From Tetrapyrgos nigripes (Eukaryota; Basidiomycota; Agaricomycetes; Agaricales; Campanellaceae), in NCBI GenBank assembly GCA_013368315.1, contig JAACJM010000018.1, positions 496,001 through 560,000 of the forward strand: a stretch of DNA of 64,000 bases. The letters are read 5' to 3'. How positions within the stretch are numbered: the first letter of the stretch is position 1; each line of letters opens with the position of its first letter. The notes under the pieces are model-generated. The model had not been told where the DNA came from, did no database searches, and worked only from the letters and a program-made list of their open reading frames with translations. Positions 11,841-21,681 of this stretch are shown here, piece by piece. The position numbers and the translations under genes are program-made.

Positions 11841-12548
11841 CCCAGAGGTGTCGTTGGCGTAGATGGAAGTTCGGGATTAAGAGCAGAGCAGACGCGTGGC
11901 AAATTTTGGCCAACGCGGGCATGTGACCACCTTCTCACCCCTTTATCGCGTCGCTTTCCACTGGGGAATAGAACTATGTAAGTCATGATCATATGCATAA
12001 CATTACACTCAGTATTCGGAAGCATATCTTTATCTAATGAGGACTCCATTGTACGTTGGGATCAGTGTTCAAAGTTACGGTGCTGCAATGATTCCATGAT
12101 GATGATGCGTTTTGCTCCCATATCACTTGTACTATCCAGGCATAATTACAGATGTATTGAAACAGTGATGAAAATATCTTTCTTGGCGCATCTTCGATGG
12201 TTGGAATGCGCACTGTAAAAAATTTTTTTAGAACGCCGTGCCTCGTGCATCTGACTCGACATCAACCAACGTATGCTTGGTATGACTCCACGAATCCTAC
12301 GAGAGTGTAGATATCTGGTTTCTAATGCCCATGCATGTCCGCAATTACGCTCGCATCCTCCTGAGCCGCGGAGTATGCAAAGAAGCGCTTACGGAGCCTA
12401 GGAACCACTCTTAGATCACCGAGGTTTGTACGATTCCAAAGATTGTACAGTCTGTACTTGTCATTCTGATAGGAAAACAGGGGTAGTAACAATACCATAG
12501 GAAGAACCCGCAGCCTTTCGACTGTTCTGGACACGCAAGATGGATGCC
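11841..12548. other. Intergenic, no gene recognised
   Basis: Short frames only. Part of it is the upstream region of the RRM-like gene and the 3' flank of the DUF3455 gene. Confidence 0.4.
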
Positions 12549-13409
12549 TCACTTCTTAATGGAACCACCGGTGAGCCCTTTGGCATGGAAAAGTATCGTT
12601 AACGTTCTATTGTCTTTTTGTAGAGGGAAACGCAGAGACTCACAATACAAGGCAGTGTATTTGACTGTGATGGGCTCTGACCCCGGAGCACACTAAAAGA
12701 ACATCGTCAGTCGTTTCTTTTTGGGCTGAGAGAGCGAATACACCGTACCGAAGCTGGAGGTTGACCACTCCTGGTGTCCATGCGATAGACTTCGTCGGCG
12801 AGCAATCCCTCGATATTAGTCAAAAGAAGCCAGTCAATATCCGACGGGCCTGTCGGTGCGGGTATCCCAGCTGCTCTAGCACCAATCACAAAGGCGTCGG
12901 GATTGCCTGCAAAGGCACCAGAGGTGAAGTCCCATTTAGGATTGATGCCTGAGCCAGTGACAGGGTTGATGACGAAGTAGTGTTGTCCGAGAATACTCGA
13001 AGCTGCAGGTCCTGACAAAGGAAGGGACTCGATCGCAGTCACGGCATCCGTATAGACTGGGACCTTTTCCCAAAGCCGAAGAGCAGCGGATGGGAGTTCG
13101 GAGAGAAATTTGGTGCCGTAGAGGCAAGATACATCGAACAGTTCAGCCACTGCACCTGCAGTGCTACAGAATTATTGTAAACCTTGCAGAACATTGCTAA
13201 GAAAAAAGGACATCTTACGTGAAGCTGCCTGCGCTTGTGCAGGTATAGTTCTGCGTTCCGACTCCAAGAGCCAAGAAGGAAACTGGATGGGTCGGTGGAG
13301 TCAAAGCACTGTTTGCAGGAACGTCGACCACAGCGTAAGAAAGATCACAGCTGCGGGTAGGAACTGCAAGGGCCATGGAGGCAAAGAGGAGAGGAACAAA
13401 GAGTTGCAT
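12549..13409 (-). CDS. Secreted DUF3455-family protein
   Basis: A small secreted protein of the DUF3455 family, which is often mislabelled malate dehydrogenase in fungal genomes; its biochemical role is unknown. The start codon at 13409 opens a signal peptide MQLFVPLLFASMALA, with likely cleavage before VPTRS. Typical family segments follow: PVSFLALGVGTQNYTC at the end of exon 1, then AVAELFDVSCLYGTKFLSEL, ILGQHYFVINPVTGSGINPK and VYRMDTRSGQPPAS. After a further intron (GTACGG...TTTTAG) comes CAPGSEPITVKYTALY, and a last small exon gives WLTGGSIKK and a TGA at 12549. The gene is complete. A TATTTAAA at about 13479-13486 is a plausible TATA element 70 bp upstream. Confidence 0.8.
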
Positions 13410-14007
13410 CCTGGTAAAGGAGATGAATTCACGACTTTGGAGAGACGAGACTCTTACTGAACGGTCACAATTGTCTGCTTTAAATATGTGTTGCGTCTGA
13501 AACCTGGTGTGCCTGTTGACGAGGTCAGTACGTACTTTTCCTTCCCTGGAATCTGTTGTCATTCACGGTTATGTAGAATATTGTACCTTGACTTCACATC
13601 CAGAAGGCGGCGTTAGGCAGTTTCTGCTTTGTGTCTGCTACGACAAATATCAAGGCTCTTCGGAATGGAATGTGAAGGCGGAGTTAGCGAAAAAGAAGAG
13701 CCGTGGTGGCCGACGGACTGGGTCGTAGTCGTTCTTTAGATACATTTCTGGTGGGTCTCGAACTAGGTACTGGAAGAGTAATACTCTCAGATGGTGATTC
13801 TCTGGCTTCTCGTAGTCGTTGTTCCACATGGTGCAGCAGGGGAAAACCTTGGCCTTGGCCTTGGTAAACCACCATATGATCGAAAAGCAAACGGTGAAGT
13901 TCAAGAAACCATCTCGCTTTCTGCCGAGCGGGCACTATGGAACCGAAGGGATCGGCACGCGCCACGTCCTGGTCACGCGTCACAGTCACGCACTTAATGC
14001 TTGTTTC
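13410..14007. other. Divergent intergenic region
   Basis: This 0.6-kb gap separates the minus-strand DUF3455 gene from the plus-strand methyltransferase gene. Frames overlapping it on both strands lack motifs. Confidence 0.4.
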
Positions 14008-15126
14008 ATGTCTTCCATCGCATCCTCGATCCTGCGTCTCCCATTTACTATCGGAACAATATGGGCTATAAATTTATCAATGACTCCTCCAAATCCACCT
14101 CCACTGGAAACAGAACTCGAGAAGAACCGATGCGAAGCCTCGGAAAATGGGGATTTTCGGAATGACACCACCGAAACAGTCACAGTGCGACGACCATTAT
14201 CCAAGGGAACGAAGAAAGCACCCGAATCAAAGCTACCCTTGGATAAAGACAAGAATGTGGCAAAATTCCCTTTACGAATTGGTGTGGCCAGCGGGCACTG
14301 GATTATCTTTGCAAGTTCCTGTCGTCATCCATTGTATACATGTGGATGCATACTTACAGTACCTTTCTTCCATGACAGGCTCTATTTCACATGTTTTGCC
14401 TCATTGAATCCTGCATACTTATCACCCTTGCCTTTCCAACCAGGGATCCTATTCAACGCTTCACTGTGGGGTACCTCTCTCCATTTGACCATCCTTTTCC
14501 TGAAGAAGATGCAGCTTATATTCCCGAGACCGATTTCATTGTGGATGTTTTGAGAGTGTCTCCTCAACTCATATTAGGGACTGTTATGGCTATGATGGGT
14601 GGGCTGCTGAGGTGGGCTTGCTATAGAGCGATGAAAGAGCTGTTTACCTTTCAGCTAAGTGTGAGGAAAGGACATAGACTGGTAGCATGGGGTGAGCTGC
14701 ATATAATTTCTCTCCCACCCATCTTATCCAAGTTTCATTCCGCTGAACTCAGGGCCATACGCGTATGTCCGCCATCCTTCATACACGGGAGCGCTTCTTG
14801 CAGGTTCGGGAACCATCCTCTCTCTCGTCGTTGGACGTGGTTCTTGGGCTAGGGAGTGTCTCTGGGAGTTTCTCTTCATGCTCGTAAGGTCATGTTATTG
14901 GCGCTGTGCACCAGGAAACAGTCTAAACCCCTCAATGTCGTGGAGAACCGAATCTTTTGATTTAGTACCGACGCTAGTCGTTCTGGCGTTGGCCCTGGCC
15001 CTAACGATAGTCGTATTTGTGCCAAGGATGAGGAAGGAAGACGAAATGATGGAAAGGGAGTTTGGTGAGGAGTGGAGGAATTGGAGTAGGAAGGTGAGGT
15101 GGAAAATGGTTCCTGGAGTCTACTGA
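14008..15126 (+). CDS. Isoprenylcysteine carboxyl methyltransferase-like (ICMT) membrane protein
   Basis: ICMT enzymes methylate the C-terminal prenylcysteine of CaaX proteins in the ER membrane using S-adenosylmethionine; fungi have many paralogs of unknown substrate. The ATG at 14008 gives MSSIASSILRLPFTIGTIW and MTPPNPPPLETELEK, a usual fungal ICMT N-terminus. Exon 2 begins at 14379 with ALFHMFCLIESCILITLAFP. A spliced intron (about 14690-14751) creates the cofactor-binding core HRLVAWGPYAYVRHPSYTGA. The C-terminus RMRKEDEMMEREFGEEWRNW ending WKMVPGVY is diagnostic. Between FLFMLV and PTLVVLALA there is a GTAAGG...TTTAG stretch (14884-14965) that looks like an intron, but removing it (82 nt) breaks the frame while reading through keeps it open, so the splicing there is uncertain. 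Confidence 0.75.
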
Positions 15127-15225
15127 CTTTTTTGAGTTTCTACTGTTGAAAGCTCGTTTCGTTTTGATTTGTACGTGTTTGGTTTGTGTAGGAGCCGTTA
15201 TCGAAGCTCAGTCGTATGGAATTTG

Positions 15226-15375
15226 TACTGTACCATTTCGACCAAAAGTTCAGTAACGCATAACACCCCCCTCTGAACTAGGCCATATAAATTTTTGTAA
15301 CGCATTATGGTAGTCAAACAAAATCAATGCGTAGCGCGTAACATGGTCTGAACTTTCGGTCGAAATGGTACAGTA
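15226..15375. repeat. Short inverted-repeat element (candidate MITE)
   Basis: A 28-bp inverted repeat matching at 27 positions lies at 15226-15253 (starts TACTGTACCATTTCGACC) and 15348-15375 (ends GGTCGAAATGGTACAGTA). The inside contains further GTAACGC/GCGTAAC words facing each other. There is no coding capacity. It lies in the 3' flank between two genes, where it could also act as a hairpin in a transcript. Confidence 0.5.
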
Positions 15376-15523
15376 TTAATGACAGCTCGAATTATGAGAT
15401 ACCAAATTATGCCCTCGGATGAGTCAAGAATGTAGTAGTACACGATGAGTACAAGGGAAAGGAAAGCGAAGCAAGTACATAGCATGAAAAGATCCAGTTT
15501 GGATTTGATCAACTGGGACACCG

Positions 15524-16623
15524 TCAGACAGTTTGAGTCGCGCGTAATTCTGCCCTCAATCTCTCCAGCGCCTTCCCCAGTTCATTCCGTCCTTGACGAT
15601 CGGCACCTACTCCCCAGAATGCGTCCTTGTCCGAGTCCTTAACAAGATTGAGAATCTGAATGACAGAGTTGGAGAAAACTTGAAACATACCTCAATAAGC
15701 TCCGCATCTCCAGTGTCCAAAAGTTCCTGCTTGAGGTCTGAATGCTGGTTAAACTTATGGCGAAGAGTTACATCCATCTATATCGTCACAGTTAAGTAAA
15801 CAGGATCGGTCGAGTACTAATAGCAAAAACCCACCTTCTCAATATTGACGCTTTTCCAGTCCGGTCGAACTTCCGGCTGGAAGCGACGAGCTTCAGAAAA
15901 AGCAACGCTTGGTCGCTCCGAGCACGTTCGTATGTGTTCAGCTAGACCAGGTCTATGGTCTTGGAACTATTTCGCACATGTCAAGAGCGAAAAAGTTGCG
16001 ATAAAGCAGGAATAACTTGCCTTAAATGACTGGAACAGGTGTTCACTGGTAGGGTAACGTTTCCCTTTGTACATCACGGAATGAGATGAGAAGTTGGTGA
16101 AGCCATAGTGGGGGTCTTGTTTATGGTAGAAATAGACTTTCGGACGTATAGGACTGCCTTGGTGGGAATTGGAAGCAGGAGAGTTGGGAGCGGTGTAGAA
16201 CTGAGTAACCTTCAAGGTATCAGAAGGTTTCATAGTGTGCCGATTAGCCTGGTAGCGAGAGGAGAGAGGCCGAATGGGTGAAGTGTGGATTTCTTGGGCT
16301 GATTTCGACCGAGGAACCCCGCTGGGAGAAATGTGGTTCCCAGGAAGGGATCCGGTGCCGTTTCTGTTGTCATTTTGATTATCCACGAGACGTAGAAGAC
16401 GGTCGAAGTTCTGAGAGCCCCATTGAGAGGGGTGGATGTCGGAAGTGACATAGATGGTATGTTTCCTGCGCTCCTCGAGTTCGACGCGGTATTCCGCAGC
16501 TGGGATAGGATTACCAGGTGGGAGAGGGCTTGCTGGGCTGGGCATGACTGTATGCAAAGATGGAGGTGAGCTATTAGGAGATGGTGCTGGTGCCGTTCGT
16601 ATGAAGATTGAAGTACGAGGCAT
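15524..16623 (-). CDS. NADAR (YbiA-like) domain protein
   Basis: NADAR proteins act on N-glycosidic compounds related to NAD and ADP-ribose: bacterial YbiA cleaves early riboflavin intermediates, and some bacterial NADARs remove ADP-ribose from guanine. Here a disordered Ser/Pro-rich N-terminal half (MPRTSIFIRTAPAPSP...) precedes a complete NADAR domain: KVYFYHKQDPHYGFTNFS, then VMYKGKRYPTSEHLFQSFK, then FQDHRPGLAEHIR, RPDWKSVNIEK, MDVTLRHKFNQHSDLKQELL and finally DKDAFWGVGADRQGRNELGK. Conserved Gly-Phe-xx-Phe-S, the EHLFQ helix and the WGxGxDxxGxNxLG tail are all present, so an active fold is likely. Introns: 15967-16020 (a GC-AG intron), 15778-15834, and one of about 85 nt near 15650-15735. 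The frame is open upstream to 16911, but that part has no conservation I recognise, so the ATG at 16623 is preferred. It is transcribed divergently from a PARP gene. Confidence 0.85.
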
Positions 16624-17114
16624 TGGGGTGTTGGGGAAGATGAGAAAGGCAGACCTTGAGTATAATACACAAGCGCAGACCGGTGCTATATGATTTGCGG
16701 GAACACGCAGGCGTATAACAAGGAGGCTAGCGCTCTTTACCTCGCCATGGGCACGTTGAAGGGCCTCATGCAATGACGGTTGGATCAAAGGTGGAGTGGA
16801 CCAGTCACATGCGCCGTCCACCCACCTTCGGCAATTACCGGTACCTTTCATGGTTGACTTTTCGCGACGACAGCGGTGTATTTCACTCCCCTTCAACTGT
16901 CGGGAGGCCATGCTGGTAGCACCTAGTTTCTCGTACGGAAATACTGCTTATCTATGGTGTCAACCCCCCTGCATTCTACGAAACACCAAGGCCTCGTTTC
17001 CGCCTCCAGGTGCCAGAGTCGCTTAAGCTCTGTGCATGCTCGAATTGCATTGCTTGAAAATGGCTCGTTTTTAACCGGAAGCACAATTTTGGATCTACAA
17101 CACCCTTCCACGCA
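16624..17114. promoter_or_regulatory. Shared divergent promoter region between NADAR and PARP genes
   Basis: This 491-bp gap separates the NADAR start codon (minus) from the first PARP start codon (plus). Both genes must be driven from it, although a longer NADAR N-terminus would shorten it. No clear TATA element or operator was identified. Confidence 0.4.
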
Positions 17115-18225
17115 ATGTCGACTGATAGTTTTGCGACTGGATACGGAAAATCTACTAGCTCACTCACAAAATCCAAGCGGCTGGTTGCGATGGATCATTC
17201 TGACAAGGCCTATTCGGAAGGTATCCGGCTTCCTTACTGTTGAAGCTGTCCTATAGTGACCCAACCATTCTCTCATAGTCGAAAAACTCTTTCAAAAGGG
17301 CTGGAAACATCCAGAGAAGGGAAAACCGGTCATTCGGGCTATCTTCACAGTCCTTTCCCCGCAGAAAAGTCTTGACTCATATGCGGAATACAAGTATTTT
17401 GCTTTTAATTTGTGTTCGATTTCTCCAATCAACGTTTTGGTCAGGTTTCAGGTCCAAGTTGTGAATCAGCTTTCCAACTACCGCAGACGTGCCAACGAAC
17501 AGCTGCTGTTTCACGGAACCAGCCAGTTATGTCCATTAGGAAAAAATCCTTCAGCACCCCCGGACGTGTGCTCGCTACGAAGCTGTTCGCTTTGTTCCAT
17601 CATTAAGAACTCGTTTGAAATTCGCAGATGTGGTAAGTTGAACGGATCTTGTTACCTTTCCTCACTGACAATGGTGCCCTAGGGACCAGACATAATTTTC
17701 GCCGGTAGGTTTTTCTTCACAAGGAATTGCCTTACGAGTGCTGAAGAGTCTTTTGCATAGTTTTGGCAATGGCATATACGTTACTTCATGTTCCTCGAGT
17801 ACGTCTTAACTTTGACCCATCAAACTTTTCATCTGCTCATCAAGCTAACCACTGCAAGTAGAGGCAGACGACTACTTCTCCAGTCCACTTAGATCAAACT
17901 TCAGAGTACTCCTGGTCAATCGTGTCATCGTCGGGAAACCTCTGAAACGAAAATATAACGCTACCTCGTTGAACGAGCTCCCTAGTGGATATAACTCTGT
18001 GAGTTATTTCCATCCACGTACAGCGCATATCATCATTTTATTCCATAGGTGATTGGTGTCCCTGGTGGTGACCTCAACTACGAAGAGACTGTTGTCTACC
18101 ATAACGATGCAATACGCCCCGCTTATGTCGTGGTGTATGACATATCTCCTGCCTCTAATGAGGCTGCTCAGCGTTCGAGACTAGGATTTCTGAAAAGCCT
18201 TTTCAAGACGCCATTAGCTTCATGA
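17115..18225 (+). CDS. PARP-domain ADP-ribosyltransferase, catalytic domain only
   Basis: It should transfer ADP-ribose from NAD+ to a protein, nucleic acid or small-molecule target. The protein starts MSTDSFATGYGKSTSSLTK and goes straight into the catalytic region: EKLFQKGWKHPEKGKPVIRA, then LLFHGTSQLC (catalytic His), CSLRSCSLCSIIKNSFEI (Cys-rich loop), FGNGIYVTSCSSKADDYF (catalytic Tyr) and NYEETVVYHNDAIRPAYVVV (catalytic Glu, codon 18085-18087). The triad H-Y-E is complete. Introns: 17221-17278, 17394-17444, two around 17636-17759, then about 17801-17862 and 18000-18049; each restores frame. It lacks the N-terminal Cys-rich modules of its two neighbours. It is divergent from the NADAR gene and convergent with the next PARP gene (105-bp gap). 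Confidence 0.8.
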
Positions 18226-18330
18226 ACTCGAGTTGAAAGACATTAATCATTATACATATTTATCAACAGGTCGACGAATCATAATTTAATACCAATTTCC
18301 TTCCCTTTCGTAGAGCTCGTTTCCTTCTCA

Positions 18331-19485
18331 TTATTTGCTGTACATGATCACGTATAATGGGTTGATAGCGTCTGCCGTTGGGACAAACAACGATTTGTCC
18401 ATCGGAATCTGCATGGCCATTTCTCAGTCCTCTGGATGCTCTCAAGCTCCGGCAAACATACCTCAACTGCGTTGTCGACAACCACATCACAAGCGATCAT
18501 AACGCGATATGGGGACGATGTGCACGAGGTTGCAAAATGATCGGCTAGTTCTGGGTTCCTGTAGGTGTAGATACCTGCCCCGAACCTGCAGGTATGTCAA
18601 TCGCATGTCCTTGTAGCATTTGCCGCGTTCTCACCTCCCCAGGTTTGCTGTTTCCCCGAACGCAAACGTTCGGAATGCTGATTTCAAGATGCAGCATGTT
18701 CCACACGACTTGAAGTCGCATAGGACAGGCTGCTGAACGCCGAGATTGCAGACACATTGCGAAGCGTGAAAGGTACGTAGTTCCTTTGCCGGACGAAGGG
18801 TTTGACTAAACTAGACATTGGTACTGATTTGGTTATGAACGGAAGAGACTGCAACTTACCTGTAGGTTGCATGTCGATTCTGAGCATCTCGTGGGAGAAT
18901 AACTTCGTAAACCTTCTCTACGGACGGTTTGACTTGTGAGTCCCACTCGCTGATGAACTGGGTCCGAACTGGCATTCATCTTGGTCAGTAGCGAGATTAG
19001 GGGCTTCAGGTGAAAAGACCGTAAGTACCTTGTTTGAAGGTGGATCCATTCATATTTAGTTCCCTCATCTTCGTCTTTCCAGATCCATTCCGGTCGCAAT
19101 TGATGCACAAATCTCCAATGCTACGAGGTTGGATTCCGCAAGCATCACAACCCTGTACTTCCCCTTTTCGGACGGCTTCTTTCGCATGAGTTTCAGAGCA
19201 GAAATCGGCGAAACCGGGTTTCCCGGTAGCTCTGCATCCACGTAGAGTGCATGACTTGGGATTAGGACCAGGACCACTTCGTGCGCACGTTCTGCTGCAG
19301 TATGGGTGCTTGAATCCATTCTCGACATATTTCGGTTTCTTCCCGCAAGTCTGTGGACGATCAGTCCCATCCCGTCACCATGTCGAGATAATCACATCTC
19401 TTCTCACCTCGCAAAGATCGTTGGGCGAAAGCTGAGGACGTTGTTGAGCACCCCAGTGGACGACGTGTTTGACAAAGGCAGCCAT
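18331..19485 (-). CDS. PARP-like protein with three Cys-rich modules and no catalytic Glu
   Basis: A paralog of the two flanking PARP genes. It begins MAAFVKHVVHWGAQQRPQL and carries three zinc-binding-type modules: CGKKPKYVENGFKHPYCSRT with following Cys, CTLRGCRATGKPGFADFCSE with following TH, and CDACGIQPRSIGDLCINC. The catalytic region follows: QFISEWDSQVKPSVEKVYEV, RTFHASQC (His kept, the next Gly is Ala), LCDFKSCGTCCILKSAFRTF, RFGAGIYTYRNPELADHF (Tyr kept, SSK element changed), and the end KSLFVPTADAINPLYVIMY. Where both neighbours have Glu seven residues before the DAI motif this gene has Ser (codon 18391-18393, TCG). The rest of the frame is open through about six introns, so it is not decaying; it is best read as a pseudoenzyme, ADP-ribose reader, or an enzyme with altered chemistry. 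Confidence 0.75.
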
Positions 19486-19707
19486 GGTGGTGGTTTAGGA
19501 GATAGAGGCGAGGGTGGGATACGCCTAAGCTTCCAAATTCAAAGCTTTAAGTACACGCTGAAGCCTCGTTGTACACATCAAGGTTCAAACGTTTTCCACG
19601 CTGATTCCGAGCATGGCCCTCCTGGTATCGATTTAAAGCTATCCTAGAACAGGTCTTTCAACCTCATCAAGTCTCCCTCTTACATCAACGACTCCTGGCG
19701 AGTCATA
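19486..19707. promoter_or_regulatory. Short divergent promoter region between PARP paralogs 2 and 3
   Basis: Only 222 bp separate the two start codons, so both genes probably share regulation. No specific operator was recognised. Confidence 0.4.
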
Positions 19708-21681
19708 ATGAGCGTTGCAGCAGTAGCCTCCGGTTTGCCACTGGCGTTGTCTTTTCTTCAAACCGTGGCTAATCAATACCCCGGTTTGACCAAGTCTCAG
19801 CCTACGACTACTACAACTGTCGTGCCTGCTGTTGCTCTACCTCCACCTCCTGCACCTCCGCCCCTTCCACCTCCACCTCCGGCTGCAGCTCCAGCGGCAC
19901 CAGTTGTACAACCATCTGCCAATCAAACATCTCAGACATCTACCAATACTCCACCAAATAATCAGGCGAATGGAGGCACCCAGTCTGTGCCAGTCAAGAC
20001 GCCTCCAGCGACGTCATCGTCATCCCTTTGCGAGGTATTATGCTCTTTCTGTTTTCCAAGCTTTTTAAAGTTCATTTCCTGTTGATTTAGAATTGTCATC
20101 TGAAGCCCAAATATTTTGATGGCACCAAGACGCACCAATACTGCTCAAAGACCTGCGCACGAGCGAAGACTGCCGCAAAAGCGTCGTCTCGCGGCCTCAA
20201 TCAGAATGGTTCCGCGTCAACTAACCCAGCAAACTGTGATGTAAGTCTTCTCCTTCTTTGTTAGACAAAGAGATGCGAGTGAAATCCGTAGTTCTGTCAT
20301 ATCAGACCCAAGTTTTCCGGCTTTAGTTACTGCAGCAAGACGTGTGCAAGAAACTCAGGATCTTCCAATCATGGTTCATTGACAACCTCTGCATCAGGAG
20401 CTAGTGAGTCGATTTCCAATCTACATCGTATTGTGTGTATCTTACGAACGGCAGAAGGTCTTTGCCATGCTCCTGGATGCCAGAAACCCGCACATATCAA
20501 CACGAATGGAAGCACTGGCGAATACTGCTCTCTAAGCCATAAGGCGTGAGTGCTTCTAAGAATCTTTCAATTTCACACTGACTTATTCACCAAAGCCTCG
20601 CCGAGTCAATATGTCTAATGTGCCTTCAAGCTCCCAAACTCGCCCAATCTCAATTTTGCAGTAGGAACTGCGAAGACGAAGCTGAAAAAAAAGGGCCGAT
20701 CATTCTTGAAGTTCCTGCTGGCCATGTCACCTTCAAGAGTGGTAGGTGTTCTAAGCCTTTTTCACTTTTTGTCGCAGAAGTCTCACATAATTTCATTAGT
20801 GACTGACCAGTTCAAAGCATCTTGGAGACATCCTGGTACCATATGTCCGCCTGTCAAGCGTGTATACAAGATCATAGCCCCGAAGGCGCAGTTGACGGCA
20901 TACGACACTTATCGGTACGGCATCCATTCATTTTTCTTCATGAAACAGTGGTTTTTGACTGACATCCTGCTTACTCACCTAAACAGAGCCTCCGTTGAGG
21001 CCCGAGGTCAATTCGTTGCCGCGGGACGTTCACCCGGTAATGAGAACAGGAGATGGCACGGAACTCGTCGGGAATGTCATTTGGGTGACAAAGGCCAGAC
21101 TCAATTTTGCAGCTCTCTGACATGTTCCTTGTGCTGCATCGTACGTACGTCTTTTGATTTAAGTTTGTTCGGGAAGAAGACGGGTTGGGGAAGGTGAGTA
21201 AGGAAGGAAATGCCGGCGTGAAGTGTTTAAGAATGAATGAAGTCTGATGCCGGTGCGTTTGCGTTTTCCGTTTCTTTAGATTTGGCCGAGGGATATATAC
21301 CTCTTCGACTTCGTCCAAGTGCGTATTAGTTGTTTAAAGCCATGGTGTAACCGAAGTAATCGTTCGTTGCTATTTCCATAGGTCGAATGACTACTCGCAG
21401 AACGACTGCAAGTCCCCTCTCAAAGCTATACTACTGAACAAGGTCGTTGTCGGCAAAGGATGCAAGATGACTCAAGATAACACTTCGCTTGTCGCACCGC
21501 CGACTGGATATGACTCTGTGAGTCTTTCAGATCATCTCTGATACTTGCTTCTCGATGTACTGACGGCGTCATTTAACACTAGGTTCTTGCAGAGAAAGGT
21601 GGCACTTTGAATTATGACGAGCTCGTTGTCTACACCAATGACGCTATCAGGCCATCTTTTCTGGTCATGTATGAAGCATAA
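19708..21681 (+). CDS. PARP-domain ADP-ribosyltransferase with four Cys-rich modules
   Basis: The N-terminus (MSVAAVASGLPLALSFLQTV) leads into a polyproline/alanine linker and then four Cys-rich modules spread over separate exons: LCENCHLKPKYFDGTKTHQY with CSKTC, PKFSGFSYCSKTCARN, LCHAPGCQKPAHINTNGSTG with EYCSLSHK, and ICLMCLQAPKLAQSQFCSRN with C. The catalytic domain has FKASWRHPGTICPPVKRVYK, RRWHGTRRECHLG (His), FCSSLTCSLCCIVRTSFDLS, RFGRGIYTSSTSSKSNDYS (Tyr) and NYDELVVYTNDAIRPSFLV (Glu, codon 21619-21621). The triad is intact, so it should be an active writer. At least seven introns interrupt it. This architecture (zinc-type modules before PARP) is found in Agaricomycetes families. Targets are unknown. 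Confidence 0.8.

Noticed and set aside
13819..14007. Extension of the first ICMT gene upstream of 14008
   Set aside because: The frame is open to 13819, but the residues before MSSIASSILRL have no similarity to ICMT N-termini, which normally begin as the 14008 start does.
16624..16911. Longer N-terminus for the NADAR protein
   Set aside because: Open frame, yet Cys/Arg-rich text with no conserved pattern; MPRTSIF at 16623 gives a more usual start. Kept as a possibility only.
19832..20068. His/Leu-rich frame overlapping the start of the third PARP gene
   Set aside because: It is the +1 shadow of the proline-rich linker.
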